DNA of 64,000 bases from Botryotinia globosa (GCA_014898425.1 RCSZ01000007.1:1364001-1428000); one strand, 5' to 3'; positions 27,999 to 43,150 are shown, counted from the first letter of the stretch. A program made the numbers and translations. Notes: generated by a model not told the origin, from the letters alone.

Positions 27999-28557
27999 GA
28001 TTATAAGCCTAATATAATTAAGAATTATATAATTTATTATTATTTATTTAATTATAATTCAAATCTTAAATAAAATTCAAGATTAAATTATTTATTCTGA
28101 ATCAAAAAATCATATTTTTCAATATAAAATATATTAAAATCTAATTTAAAAATAATATAATTCGAATAAATCAAACCAAATATAATATCATTAGGAAGAT
28201 AAAATTCGAAATATTAATAAAAAATTAAAATCATTAGAAACTAATAAGATTATTAAAAATTAATAAAATCATTAAAAAAATGAAATTTGAATTTTCAACA
28301 AAAATCGAGATTATTAAAAAGAATCTAATATAAAAAATATTAAAATTAAATTATTTATAATAAAAAAGAATAATTTAATATTTATAATATTAATTCTAAA
28401 AAAATATATTATTTAAAAACATTTTAGAAATTTGTTTTAAAACTATTTTATCAAATAAATTAATAAATAGAATATAAGTATATTATATTATTAATTTATT
28501 TATATTTTTAAATATATTTTTAAATAAATAGTTTTATTATAAAGATATATATTAAAA

Positions 28558-29810
28558 ATGAATATAGAAGTATATTTTAATAATGAATTATTAATAAGAT
28601 ATTCTAATTATATAGAATGAATTCAAAAAGCTAGTTTATATTTAGAAGTTAATAATTATATATTATATATTATTAATAAATTTGAAGAAAAACCTCAAAT
28701 ATCAATATATTTAAAAAGGAATTCTATAGATTTTAAATTCATAAAAATTCAAATAAAATATAATAATAAATTAAAAGAATATAATCAATATTATAATAAA
28801 ATATTAATAGTTATTAGATTAATAATAAATATTGATTTAAATAAAAGATTTAAAAATATTAAATCTATTATAAAGTTTTGGAATACAATCAATAATATAT
28901 TCGAAGAGATTTCTTTAGATTTAATAAATCGATATTTTAATAAAATTATTAATTCGAATTATAATGATTTTAATAATATTAATAAATATACAAGTTATAT
29001 TGAATTCATTAATTGCTATTTAAAATCAATTAAAATTGATCTTCAAAATCAATTATTAATTTGAATTATATTTAAAGATTTAAATAAAATTATTTCGATT
29101 CTTTTAAATCAAGAAAAATTGAAAAGTTATTAAAAGAATTATTAAAAAAAACTCCTAAAATTGATCTAAATAAACTATATTTCGAACTAAGTTTTGAAAA
29201 AGTTAAAATAAAAAACTCTTTAGAAATTAATAATATAAATAAAATTATAAAACCTTTAAATATTATTTCTAATTATACTTTTTATAATAAAAAAGGTTAT
29301 TTAGAAAACAAATACTTTAAAAAGCATCCTGAATTATTCAATAAAAATTATTCTAAGAATAATAATAAAAATAATCAATACAAAATTAATAAAACTATTA
29401 ATAGAAAATTAATTAAAAAGAATAAATTCAAAAAACTATTCAATAAAAAGATAAAAAATAATAAAAATCATAATAAAAAGGATTATAATAATCAAAATCC
29501 TAAGGAATCTATTCTAAAATTCAATGGATTAAATGAAAATTATAATATAAATCATAATAATAATAATAATTCATTGAATTATAATATATTAAACATTATT
29601 AGCTTTTCCGAAAATAAATCAACTATTAAAATATTATTATTAAATAATAATAATAAAAAATATAATATTAATAAAATTAATAATAAAATTAATAAAAGTA
29701 TTAATAAAAATATTAATATTAATAAAAATATTAATAAAAATATTAATAGATTTAAGAAAAATATTAATAAAAATATTAATAAAAATATTAATATTAAAAA
29801 TTATCAATAA
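28558..29810 (+). pseudogene. Copia A gag (UBN2-type) with zinc-knuckle relic
   Basis: It begins with ATG at 28558. The N-terminal part reads YSNYIE-stop-IQKASLYLEVNNY, matching the W-x-x-W-x-x-x-A-x-x-x-L opening of Copia gag with TGA in place of TGG. It is followed by FWNTINNIFEEISL and DFNNINKYTSYIEFI, typical of UBN2 domains. Near 29275 the knuckle appears as NYTFYNKKGYLENKYFKKHP, in which all three Cys and the His of CX2CX4HX4C have become Tyr. An Asn/Lys/Ile low-complexity linker (29640-29810) follows. Non-functional. Confidence 0.8.
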
Positions 29811-29819
29811 AATAATATT

Positions 29820-32800
29820 AAAAATAATAATATTATTTTAGATTCAAAAGCAACAAAGTATTATAGCTCTAATAAAAATTGATTAATAAATTATAAAATA
29901 TATAATTCATTTAAATTCATTATTATAATTAATAATAAAATTATTCTAATTTATAGATATAAAGATATTCTATTAATTATTAATAATAAATCATTATTAA
30001 TAAAAAATATAAAATTTATTTCTAATCTAAAATCGATTCTAATAAATATTAAATTAATTGCAAAAAGAAATTGGATTAGTTATATAAATTTTTTTAGAAA
30101 TAAATTTCATTTTAATTATAAAATATTAAATATAAAAGTTATAGTAAAATGAATTAAAAATGGTTTTTATTTAAATTGTAATATAAATCATTATTTATTA
30201 ATAAAATATAATTCTGAAAAAATTATTAATATTATTAATAATAAGAATAAATGTAATATCTATGAAATAAATCAAAAAGAAAATTCTGAAAAGGATTCAA
30301 ATATTAATTTGAATATAAATTTGAATAATGAAGAAGAATCTAATAAATTAAATAATAGAAAAAATAATAATAATCTTAATATTTTAGATTTATAGTATAA
30401 ATGTTTTGGATATATAAATAAACAATATATTATTAAAATTATTAAATTTAATAAAAAAGAATTACAATTAGATTTAAAAGTATGTGAAAACTATCCTTTT
30501 GGGAAAATATATCAAAATATTAATAAAAATCTATCAAAAATAAATTTAAATCTTTTTAATAAAATAAATATTAATATTTTAGAATTTATAAAAAATGGTT
30601 TTAAAAGAGAAAAATATATAATTGTTTTCATTAATTAAATTATTAGATTTATATAAGCATATTTAATTAAAAATAAATTTAATACCTTTGAAATTTTAAA
30701 AGAATTTTATAATATGATATTAAATCAATTTAATATCAAAATAAAAATTATTAGAATTGATAATACTTTTGAATTTAAATTAAATAAATGAAAACTTTTT
30801 ATAAAATCAAAAAGAATTTTGATAGAATATATAAGTTTATACACCTATTTATAAAATAAAATAATCAAAAAATTAAATTTATATTTAATAGAAAGATTAT
30901 TAATAATAATTAAAGAATTATTAATATTTATAAAATTATGATTTTATTCAATTTAAGATATAATATATATTAAAAATAGAATATATAATCGAATTATTAA
31001 AACTTTTCTTTATAAAAAGCTATATAAAAAAGATTTTAAATTAAATAATATAAAAATCTTAAATTCTTTTGCTTTTATATATAAATATAAAAAGCAAAGA
31101 AATAATAAATTGGATTTTAAAGTATAAAAAGGAATATTATTATTATATATATCACCTTATAATTTAATATTTTATATCTCTAATATAAATCGAATTATTA
31201 GTTCAAAAATTTTTATTATTTATAAGAATATTTAATATTATTAGAATAATAATAATAATATTAATAATATTAATAAAGATATTATTAATTTAAAACAAAT
31301 AGAATTAAAAAATCTATTTAATAATAATTTTATTCTTTTTGAAATAGAAATTCAAAAAGATAATAATCATTATAAAAATTATAAAAATAATAAAAACAAT
31401 AATATTTATTATAAAAATTATAATATAAATAATGAAAATAATATTTATTATAAAAATCATAATATAAATAATAAAAATAATAAAAATAATAATACAAATC
31501 AAAAGCTAAATATAAATAATAAATATTCTATAATCAAAATCCCTTATAATTCAAATTTGCTAATCTTATTAAAATAATCAAAAAGAATAAGAGATATAAA
31601 ACCTTAATTAAATTATTATAATCTAGTTTATTTAATATATATCAAATATCTAAATAATAATATTAAATTAAAAATAAATAATATTGATAAAAATCAATCA
31701 TTATTATTAGGATTTAATATTAAAATAAATGAAAATTAGAAAATTATTATTAAAATTGATAATAAAACTAATTTAAAAAGCTTTGAAATCTATATCAAAG
31801 TTATAAATTCAAATCAAAAAGAAAATTTAATAAAAATTATAAATTATAAGATTAAAATTCTAAAAAATAATAATATATAAGATATTATTGATATTAATAA
31901 TAATAATAATATTAATATTATCAAAGATAAAAATAATAATATTATTAATAAAAATATCAAAAAGAATAATATTATTAAATCCTTAAAAATTAGATAAATT
32001 TATAAAATTAAATATTTATTTAATAATTTTATTGAATTTAAAGTTAGATTTATTATTAAAGGATTTGAAGAGTTATATAGAATAGATTATTTAAATATAT
32101 TTACTAATATAATAAAATAAATGATTTGGAAATCAATATTTATATTAATAATATTAAGATTCTAGTTTATATATAAAATTGATATAATATTAGTTTTTGT
32201 ATAAAATAATATTGATATAAATTTATATATTAAACTCTTTGAAATTATAAATTATAATAAGAATAATATATTAAAATTAAATGAAATATTATATAAATTA
32301 AAACAATCTATTAGAATCTAATATAATATATTAAAAAATATATTATATAAATTAAATTTTAATTCATTAATATCAAACGAATATATTTTTATTAATAAAA
32401 TATTAGAATTAATATTAAATATATATATAAATAATATTATAATAATAAAATCTAATAAAAATCTAATTAAAGATTTTATTTAAAATATTAAAAAATATTT
32501 TGATTTGAAGGATTTAGATTTTATAAAAAACTATTTAGATATTCAAATTAAAATTAATAATAATTTTTTTAAATTAATTTAAAAAGATTATATTAATAAA
32601 TATCTAATTAATTTAAAAATAAAAAATTATAATATTATTTTTATTTTAATAGATTCTAAAAATAAATTCAAAAAGAATTCTAAAATAACTAATATTTTTG
32701 ATATAAAATATATTCAAAAATTAATAGGAAAACCTCTTTATATAATTTTAGAAATTAAATAGAATATATACTTTTCTACATTAAAATTAGCTAGATTTAT

Positions 32801-33340
32801 TTCAAACTTTAATTCAAATTATATAATAAAAGCTAAACGAATTTTTAAATATTTAAAAGAATCAAAAAATTTAGGAATCTGATATATAAAGAATATTAAT
32901 AATAATATTAATATTAAAGATTATAATATTAATAATTATATTAAAAGATATTCAGATGTAGATTTTATAAAGAATATTAATTCAATTAAATCAATTAATA
33001 GCTATATATTTATATATATTAATAAACCTATTAATTGAAGAATTAAATTTCAATTTATAATAATTCAAAATACAATTGAAGCTGAATTAATAATTATTAA
33101 TTTAATTACAAAAAAAGCAATTTATATTCAAAAAATATTAAAAGAATTAAATAAATATAAACAAAATAAATTCGCTTTATATACAAATAATAAAACAACA
33201 ATATATATTTCAGAAAACCTTGTTTTTTATAAAAAAAGCAAATATATTATTATAAAATATTATTTAATAAAAAAATTAATAAATAAAAGATTAATCGATT
33301 TAATTTGAATCTTTACAAATAAATAATTAACCAATAGCCT
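29820..33340 (+). pseudogene. Copia A pol (protease, integrase, RT, RNase H), broken
   Basis: In order: LDSKATKYYSSNKN (protease, active-site Gly changed to Lys); CENYPFGKIYQ near 30485 (GAG-pre-integrase); IIRIDNTFEFKLNK near 30750 and a degenerate E-R-L-N helix (integrase core); a WIYKIK-like segment and KVRFIIKGFEELYRIDYL near 32040 (RT start); ILNIYINNIIIIKS near 32415, the RT catalytic box with both Asp codons turned to Asn; and an RNase H stretch ending near 33340 (KSKYIIIKYYLIKKL). Several dozen in-frame stops. The loss of both catalytic Asp codons is by G-to-A change, as RIP predicts. Confidence 0.85.
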
Positions 33341-33415
33341 AACTAAACCATTAACAAAAATTAAATTATTAAAATAAATCAAATCAATTCAAAAATAATA
33401 AATAATAAATAATAA

Positions 33416-33446
<31 letters not shown>

Positions 33447-33476
33447 GATTTAAACTATATATTTATTAAAAGCAAA

Positions 33477-34138
33477 TATTGTTTTTAATAAATATTAATT
33501 AAATTACTTAATATTATTATAATATTAAAAAAACTAATTATAATAATAAAATTCTATCATTATAATTAAATAATAAAAATTCAATAATATAAAAAAAATT
33601 TCTTATATTCTTTATTCTCTTTATATAAAGAAAAATATTATTATAAAAATAAAATAAAAAATTTTTTATTAAAAAAGGAAATCCTTTATTAATCCTTTAT
33701 TCAAAATAATAATTCATTATTTTAAAAAAATTGAAATATAATATAAAAGCTAATTTAAATACAAAATAATAAACACAATCTTATATAATATTATTTTTTC
33801 TTTTTCTTTATTATAAAAATTGATTACAAATCAATAAAAAAATTAATAAAATTGATTACAAAATCAGAAATCTCAAATACACTACATACATATTATAAAC
33901 TTACACCACCTACATACAAAGAATAGGAAAAAGCATAAATAAATAACTTAAATCTCTATATTCAAATCTTTTTCTAATACCCACTTCTATATATATATAT
34001 AAATATATAATACAATATAATACAATTCAATAATAAATTCTATCTATTCTACTAGCCTAAGCTTTCAATATAGTATTATTTTAATACTATTCTCAATTCG
34101 GCTTAGCTTATCCCACGCTAAGCGAGTGATCAACGATA
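33477..34138 (+). repeat. 3' LTR of Copia A
   Basis: 662 bp. It starts TATTGTTTTTAATAAA (RIP form of TGTTG...) and ends at CAACGATA. The outer 50 bp keep GC sequence (GGCTTAGCTTATCCCACGCT and onward), which forms a CTTAGC...GCTAAG hairpin. Confidence 0.85.
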
Positions 34139-34143
34139 TGAAT

Positions 34144-34232
34144 TTTTATATTCAATATTGATTTTTATAAAATAAAAAGTATTCATTATATTATTAATCT
34201 ATTTATAAATATTCTAATACAATTTATATGTC
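34144..34232. other. Internal sequence of outer Copia element
   Basis: Short AT-rich remainder between the Copia A target duplication and the SINE-like unit. Nothing is recognised. Confidence 0.4.
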
Positions 34233-34372
34233 ACGTGCATGGAACTAATACGCATGGAACCAGTAGAAGTCGTAAGCTTTACCACTACGCCACGCACGCA
34301 ATCTGGCTATAAAAGGCACAGTATCAGGGATTAAAGTTCTGACAGCTTACTACTATATATATATCCTAATAG
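34233..34372 (-). repeat. SINE-like short repeat, copy 1
   Basis: About 140 bp, repeated at 34650-34680 plus 35816-35929. It has higher GC than its surroundings. On the minus strand it holds GTGGCGTAGTGGTAAAGC, which resembles an RNA polymerase III A box, and a hairpin TCAGG...CCTGA, here mutated to TCAGG...TTCTGA. It ends on the plus strand with TACTATATATATATCCTAA. I could not fold a credible tRNA, so a tRNA-derived SINE is only a hypothesis. Confidence 0.45.
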
Positions 34373-34649
34373 AGATCCCCTTTTTTATTCTTTTCGTTTT
34401 GAAAAGACTAATCATAGAGATATTTATTTATATAGTTAACTATATGATATATAATATAATAATTGTATTAGCTATATTCTCACTATTAATAATCAATTAT
34501 TAATGAATTTAGAATATCTAATTATTAGGTAGATACATTCTCACCTCTGATTCACTTTTTATTAAGAATATCTACTGTATTCCTAATCAAACAAATCTAA
34601 ATCAGAGATCCCAGAATAGTATTCACTTCTCAATCCCTAATACTCTATT
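34373..34649. other. AT-rich DNA of outer Copia element
   Basis: About 280 bp, moderately AT-rich, with no gene or repeat recognised. Confidence 0.4.
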
Positions 34650-34675
34650 ACATACATAGAACCAATACACATGGA

Positions 34676-35815
<1,140 letters not shown>

Positions 35816-35929
35816 ACCAATAGAAGTTGTAAGCTTTACCACTATGCCATGCATGCAATCTGGCCATAAAAGACACAGTATCAGGGATTGAAGTCCTGAC
35901 AGCTTACTACTATATATATATCCTAACAT

Positions 35930-36541
35930 TATATATAATATTATATTTATTTCTTTTGCTATAATATTCCCTTTATAATATCAAATACTCTATATAAATA
36001 TTTTAAAAAATATATAATATAAATTCAATAAATTCAATAATTAATATTTTAGAAAATATAGAAGATATTAGAATATCCTCTTATAAATCCTTTTTTTATT
36101 ATATCTAAAATAATATAAAATTATTAATATATTTTGTATAATTGATTAGATTATATTTTATTATAAAATCTGAAATTATAATAAATTCAAATAGATTCTT
36201 GATTAATTAGTCCTTTTTATTTATAAAGTTTTCCTAATAAAAAATTTCATATTTTTTAAGGATTCTTCAGAATTAATAAAAGTAATTGATATAATCTTTT
36301 TATTGATTAGTTTGATATTTTTCCAAATACCTTTCGATATATATAAATATTATAAATATAAAAACCATTTTGATCAATAATTATAAATAACAAGATAATT
36401 GATTTTTAAAGAATTGAATTTAAATATAATAAGTTTTATAAAGATTGAATATAAAGAAATATAAGTGATTTAAAATAAACTAAAGAATATATATATAAAT
36501 ATATAAATATATATAGCTTAAATACTAACTAAAATCATAAT
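35930..36541 (-). other. Internal sequence of outer Copia element (5' part)
   Basis: AT-rich; by position the 5' leader and gag start of the outer element on the minus strand. No motif is legible. Confidence 0.4.
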
Positions 36542-36808
36542 TATAATAAAGGAATAGATATATTAATTGAATACATTTGATTATTTAATTGATATATATG
36601 AAGATAATAAATTAGATTAATTTAAGGTATAATTATAAGGATTATATTTATCTTATATACCTTGATCAAATTATAGAATAATCTAATTAAATATTAGAAT
36701 TTATAAATATAAGAAATAAAGATTTATATTATAATCATAGTAATAGTATTCCAAAGGAATACCCCGATTATTCACGTGTTATTACATGAGACGGTGAATT
36801 CCGTGATA
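36542..36808 (-). repeat. 5' LTR of outer Copia element
   Basis: 267 bp, the partner of 16001-16267. It begins TATAATAAAGGAATAG and ends GAATTCCGTGATA, followed by GTAAT (36809-36813). The last 40 bp on its right keep GC (CACGTGTTATTACATGAGAC), which the other copy has lost. Confidence 0.75.
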
Positions 36809-36813
36809 GTAAT

Positions 36814-37485
36814 AAATATAAGAAAAAGAGTATATAAATATTCAAAGCTTGAAAACAATTTTTTTATTAATAAAGCTATAACTTATAATTTTGTTATTTA
36901 TAACATTAATAAACGAAATAGTTATATTAAATATAAGAAAGATTTCTATTAAGATTTTAAAAGATTTATTATTTATTGATTTAAAATATAAAGGATTTTT
37001 AGATATAATTGATCTTTTAATTTATAAAGATAAATTTTCTATAAAAAAAACCTTCAATTTACAATTATAAATCGAGATTAATCTTTTGATATATCAAACT
37101 GAGAAATTGAATTTCTACTTTTTTCTAAGTAAATAGATCTCTCAATATATTCTTCTAAATTAATTTTTTAGATAAAATTAAAAGGAATAAAGATAATATA
37201 AAGATAATATATAATAATAATATAATTAAGAAATAATTAACAAGCAGATTTTGATATAAGGGAGTAGTGATATTATAATAAATTGAAAACCAATTAGTAA
37301 GTAGATTCTGATATATAGAAATAATAGTATTACAATAAGATTTAGAGCTTTGATATTAATTAATTATAGGAAAATAGTTAGTATAAGGATTATATCTTAT
37401 ATTAGTATTAATATTATACTTTATATTATTGATTTGTTTTTTATTACAATTATTTTTAATATAATTAGGTTTCTTATAATAAAAG
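36814..37485. other. AT-rich degenerate DNA, nothing recognised
   Basis: Direct continuation of 14053-16000 once the outer Copia element is removed. No gene seen. It ends in AAAAG (37481-37485), the target duplication of the following solo LTR. Confidence 0.5.
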
Positions 37486-38140
37486 TGTCGTTGATCACTC
37501 GCTTAGCGTGGGATAAGCTAAGCCGAATTGGGAATAGTATTAAAATAATACTATATTGGAAGTTTAGGCTAGTAGAATAGATAGAATTTATTATTGAATT
37601 GTATTATATTGTATTATATATTCATATATATATATAAAAATGGGTATTAGAAAAAGATCTAAATATAAGGATTCAAACCACTTATTTATACTTTTTCCTA
37701 CCCCCCGTATGTAGATGACGCAAGTTTATAATACGTATGTAACATACTTGAAATTTCTGATTTTACAATCAATTTTATTAATTTTCTTTATTGATTTGTA
37801 ATCAATTTTTATAATAAAGAAAAAGGAAAAATAATATTGTACAAGATTGCGTCTGTCATTCCGCATTCGGACTAGCTCCTATGTCATATTTCAAATTTTT
37901 CAAAATAATGAATTATTATTTTGAATAAAGAACTAATAAAGGATTTCCTTTTTAATAAAGAACTCTTTATTTTATTTTTATAATAATATTCTTTCTTATA
38001 TAAAGAGAATATAAGAAATTTTTCTTATTTTATTGAATTTTTATTATTTAATTATAATAATAGAATTTTATTATTATAATTAATTCCCTTAATATTATAA
38101 TAATATTAAGTGATTTAATTAATATTTATTAAAAATAACA
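37486..38140 (-). repeat. Solo LTR of the Copia A/B family
   Basis: 655 bp, homologous to the LTRs of elements A and B, running TGTCGTTGATCACTCGC to AAAAATAACA on the plus strand. Perfect AAAAG duplications flank it (37481-37485 and 38141-38145), so it is a true solo LTR left by recombination between the two LTRs of a former full element. It is among the least RIPed LTR copies in the window. Confidence 0.85.
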
Positions 38141-38145
38141 AAAAG

Positions 38146-39029
38146 CAAAGATTATATTTAAAGTATTATTCTCAAATATAATAAAACTAAGAGTATTAAA
38201 CTTGATAAATAGCATTCAATTGTATAAAATTACTAAAAAGATTTAATATAGAAAGAGCTATAATTAGGATTGGTTTTCTATTATAAGATTTCAATTGATT
38301 ACAATTAAAATTGGGATTCTAGCTTTTATATTGATTATTAAAATAAACCTTTTCTTTTAGATTATTATAAATACTCTATTATTAGATTATTTATATATTG
38401 ATATTAATAATAAAGAGTATATTAATATAATTGATTGAAATATCAATTAATTATTACAAAACTTTGAGTTTAAGATTAATGATTTATTATTCAATAGTTT
38501 TTTTGTATTTAATAATAAATTGTTTGAATTCTATAATAAAATTATCAAACAAAATCCTTTTTATTTTATATTTGTTATAATTTATAAAGACTTTGTATAA
38601 TAAATCAAGGATTTAATATTATTTATTTAGTTTATACTAAATACTTACATTTATACTATTATAATATATTATTTAGAAAACCAAAGATTGGAATTATATG
38701 GATTATTGATAATTGTAATGAAATATATTTAATTGTTTATATAAATCGGATTAAAGAGTAGATTAATAAGAAATATAATCTTCTGATATTCTAATTCGTT
38801 TTTGTAATTTATAATTAAATAATAATTGATTATATCATAGAATATTATATATTGATTTTAAAATTTTGTAATATTTCACTTATTATTATTAAACTTCTCA
38901 GAAATAATTAAATATTTTTAAGAAAATAAAATCTATAAATTATTATAAATAGTAATTTTCAATATTTCAATTGTATTCTTTAAATTAATAATTTGTGATT
39001 GAATATTAATAATTTGAGCTTATAGTGAA
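38146..39029. other. AT-rich degenerate DNA, nothing recognised
   Basis: About 880 bp with no open frame or recognisable motif. It ends in GTGAA (39025-39029), the target duplication of Copia B. Confidence 0.5.
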
Positions 39030-39692
39030 TGTCGTTAGTCACTCGCTTAGCGTGGGATAAGCTAAGCCGAATTGGGAATAGTATTAAAATAATACTATAT
39101 TGGAAGCTTAGGCTAATAGAATAGATAGAATTTATTATTAAATTGTATTATATTGTATTATATATTTATATATATATATAAAAATGAATATTAGAAAAAG
39201 ATTTGAATATAGAGATTTAAGCTATTTATTTATGCTTTTTCCTATTCCCTATATATAGGTGATACAAATTTATAATATGTATATAGCGTATTTGAAATTT
39301 CTGATTTTATAATCAATTTTATCAATTTTCTTTATTAATTTACAATCAATTTTTATAATAAAGAAAAAGAAAAAATAATATTATATAAGATTGCATCTAT
39401 CATTTCGCATTTGAACTAGCTCCTATATTATATTTCAAATTTTTCAAAATAATGAATTATTATTTTGAATAAAGGATTAATAAAGGATTTCCTTTTTTAA
39501 TAAAGAATTCTTTATTTTATTTTTATAATAATATTTTTCTTTATATAAAGAGAATAAAGAATATAAGAAATTTTTCTTATATTATTGAATTTTTATTATT
39601 TAATTATAATGATAGAATTTTATTATTATAATTAGTTCCCTTAATATTATAATAATATTAAGTAATTTAATTAATATTTATTAAAAACAATA
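39030..39692 (-). repeat. 3' LTR of Copia B
   Basis: 663 bp. The outer left end (TGTCGTTAGTCACTCGCTTA and onward) is unmutated. The inner end is preceded, in the element's orientation, by a purine-rich AAAAGCGAA tract, the likely polypurine tract, and by an (ATT)n microsatellite at 39724-39756. Confidence 0.85.
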
Positions 39693-39722
39693 TTCGCTTT
39701 TAATAAATATGTAGTTTAAATC

Positions 39723-39756
<34 letters not shown>

Positions 39757-39839
39757 TTATTATTTATTATTTATTATTTTTGAATTGATTCGATTTATTT
39801 TAATAATTTAATTTTCGCTAATAGTTTAGTTAAATCATT

Positions 39840-41330
39840 GATTAATTGTTTGTTTATAGGGATCCAAATTAAACCGATTAATTCTTTATTTATTAATTCT
39901 TTTATTAAATAATATTTTGTAGCAATATATTTGCTTCTTTTATGAAAAACAGGGTTTTCTGAAATATATATTATTATTTTATTATTTGTATATAAAGCGA
40001 ATTTATTTTGTTTATATTTATTTAATTCTTTTAATATTTTTTGAATATAAATTGCTTCTTTTGTAGTTAAATTAATAGCTATTAATTTAACTTCAATTAT
40101 ATTTTGAATTATTATAAATTGAAGTTTAGTTTTTTAATTAATAGATCTATTAGTATATATAAATATATAGCTATTAATTGATTTAATTGAATTAATATTC
40201 CCTGTAAAATCTATATTTGAATATTCTTTAATATAATTATTAATATTATAATCTTTAATATTAATATTATCATTAATATTCTTTATATATCGAATTCCTA
40301 AATTTTTTAATCCTTTTAAATATTTAAAAATTCGTTTAGCTTTTATTATATAGTTTGAATTAGAGTTTGAAATAAATCTAATTAATTTTAATGTAGAAAA
40401 GTATATATTCTATTTAGTTCCTAGAGCTATATAAAGAGCTTTTCCTATTCATTTTTGAGTGTATTTTATATTAAAAATATTAACTATTTCAGGGTTCTTT
40501 TCGAATTTATTTTTAGAATTTATTGAAGTGGAAATAATATTGTAATTTTCTATTTTTAAATCAATTAGATATTTATTAATATAATCTTTTTAAGTTAATT
40601 CAAGAGAGTTATTATTAATTTTAATTTGAATATCTAAATAATCTTTTATAAAACCTAAATCCTTCAAATCAAGATATTTTTTAATATTTTGAATAAAATA
40701 TTTAATTAAACTTTCATTAGATCCTATTATTACAATATCATCTATATATATATTTAATATTAATCCTGATATTTTATTAATAAAAATATATTCGTTTGAT
40801 ATTAATAAATTAAAATTTAATTTATATAATATATTTTTTAATATATTATATTAGATTCTAATAGATTGCTTTAATCTATATAATATTTTATTTAATTTTA
40901 ATATATTATTTTTATTATAATTTATAATTTCAGAGGATTTAATATATAAATTTGTATCAATATTATTTTATATAAAGGCTAATATTATATCAATTTTATA
41001 TATAAACTAAGATCTTAATATTACTAATACGAATATTAATTTCTAAGTTATTTGTTTTATTATATTAGTAAATGTATTTAAATAATTTATTCCATATAGT
41101 TTTTCAAATCCTTTAACGACAAATCTAGCTTTAAATTCAATAAAATCATTAGATAAATATTTAATTTTATAAATCCATTTAGTTTTTAAGGATTTAATGA
41201 TATTATTCTTTTTGATATTTTTATTAATAATATTATTATTTTTATCTTTGATAATATTAATATTATTATTATTAATATCAATAATATCCCATATATTATT
41301 ATTTTCTAGGGTTTTAATCTTATAATTCAT
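39840..41330 (-). pseudogene. Copia B reverse transcriptase and RNase H, broken
   Basis: 41043-41330 stays open for 95 codons and reads TKWIYKIKYLSNDFIEFKAR, then VVKGFEKLYGINYLNTF, the standard start of a Copia RT (RVT_2). The catalytic box YIDD is intact at 40737-40748. Toward 39.85 kb an RNase H region follows (YSNIDFTGNINSIKS..., SENPVFHKRSKYIATKYY). Stops, mostly TAA/TAG at Trp or Gln positions, still interrupt the frame, for example near 40980 and 40130. Confidence 0.85.
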
Positions 41331-42259
41331 AGCTTTTATCCAATTTTCTTTTTGATTTGAATTTATAGCTTCGATATAGGTTTCAGGGTTTTTTAGATTA
41401 GTTTTATTATCAATTTTAATAATAATTTTCTGATTTTCGTTTATTTTAATATTAAATCCTAATAATAATGATTGACTTTTATTAATATTATTTATTTTTA
41501 ATTTAATATTATTATTTAGATATTTGATATATACTAAATAAACTAGATTATAATAATTTAATTGAGGTTTTATATCTCTTATTCTTTTTGATTGCCTTAA
41601 TAGAATTGATAAATTTGAATTATAAAGGATTTCGATTATAGAATGCTTATTATTTGTATTTAGCTCCTGATTTGTATTATTATTTTTATTATTTTCATTA
41701 TTTATATTATGATTTTTATAATGAATATTATTTTCATCATTTATATTATGATTTTTATAATGAATATTATTTTCATCATTTATATTATGATTTTTATAAT
41801 AAATATTATTATTTTTATTATTTTTATGATTTTTATAATGATTGTCATCTTCTTGAATTTTTGTTTCAAAAGGAATAAAATTATTATTAAATAGATTTTT
41901 TAATTCTATTTGTTTTAAATCAATAATATCTTTATTGATATTATTATTATTATCATTATTATTCTGATAATATTGAATATTCTCATAAATAATAAAATCT
42001 TTTGAGATAATAATTCGATTTATATCAGGGATATAAAATATTAAATTATGAGATGATATATATAATAATAATATTCCTTTTTGTATTTTAAAATCTAGTT
42101 TATTATCTTTTTGCTCTTTATATTTATATATAAAAGTAAGAGAACCTAAGGTTTTTATATTATTTAATTCAGGATCTTTTTTATATAGCTTTTTATAAAG
42201 AGAAGTTTTAATAATTCGATTATATATCCTATTTTTAATATATATTATATCTTGAATTA

Positions 42260-43150
42260 AATAAGACTATAATTTTATAAATACTAATAATTCTTTAATT
42301 ATTATTAATAATCTTTTTATTAAATATAAATTTAATCTTTCAACTATTTCATTTTGTGAATGAATATATAGACTTATATATTCCATCAAAATTCCTTTTG
42401 ATTTTATAAAAAGCTCCCATTTATTTGATTTAAATTCAAGAGTATTATCAATTCTAATAATTTTTATTTTGATATTAAATTGATTTAATATCATATTATA
42501 AAATTCTTTTAAAATTTTAAAGGTATTAAATTTATTTTTAATTGAATATACCTATACAAATCTAATAACCTAATCAGTAAAAATAATTATATATTTTTCT
42601 CCTTTAAAACCGTTTTTTATAAATTCTAAAATATCAATACTTATTTTATTAAAAAGGTTTAAATTTATTTTTGATAAATTTTTATTAATATTTTGATGCA
42701 TTTTCCTAAAAGGATAGCTTTCGCATACTTTTAAATTTAATTGTAATTCTTTTTCATTAAATTTAATAGTTTTAATAATATATTCTTTATTTATATATCC
42801 AAGGTGTTTATATTATAAATCTAAAATATTAAGATTATTATTATTTTTTCTATTATTTAATTTATTGGATTTTTCTTCATTATTCGAATTTATATTCGAA
42901 TTAATATTTGAATCCTTTTCAGAATTTTCTTTTTGATTTATTTCATAGATATTGCATTTATTCTTATTATTAATAATATTAATAATTTTTTTAGAATTAT
43001 ATTTTATTAATAAATAATAATTTTTATTGTAATTTAAATAAAAAACATTTTTAATTCATTTTGCTATAACTTTTATATTTAATATTTTATAGTTAAAATG
43101 AAATTTATCTTTAGAGAACTCTATATAACTAATCCAGTTTCTTTTTGCAA
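42260..43150 (-). pseudogene. Copia B pre-integrase and integrase core, broken
   Basis: Near 42720 the minus strand reads VCESYPFRKMHQ (GAG-pre-integrase C-x-x-C-x-x-G-K-x-H region). 42267-42494 is open and reads RIDNTLEFKSNKWELFIKSK, then SQNEIVERLNLYL, the second Asp and the Glu of the D,D-35-E core with the family's HSQNGxxERLN context. The first catalytic Asp region (near 42560) contains stops. Confidence 0.8.

Larger units (their letters stand above)
27336..34138 (+). mobile_element. Ty1/Copia element A, full length, RIP-dead
   Basis: 6.8 kb, flanked by perfect TGAAT target duplications (27331-27335 and 34139-34143), with LTRs of about 663 bp at 27336-27998 and 33477-34138. The plus strand holds gag, zinc knuckle, protease, pre-integrase, integrase, reverse transcriptase and RNase H in Copia order, all in essentially one frame but broken by stops. 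Many of these are TGA or TAG where the family has Trp or Gln. The family is the same as element B (39030-45902), in inverted orientation. It is inserted into the outer Copia element. Confidence 0.9.

Noticed and set aside
29640..29810. Regular AATATTAATAAA repeats as a CRISPR-like array (also 43420-43560)
   Set aside because: Units are contiguous, without spacers, and encode the Asn/Lys/Ile linker of Copia gag-pol in both copies. The organism is eukaryotic.
34233..34372. tRNA gene on the minus strand
   Set aside because: An A-box-like stretch is present, but I could not build a proper anticodon stem or T arm, and the unit is repeated. Kept as a SINE-like repeat only.
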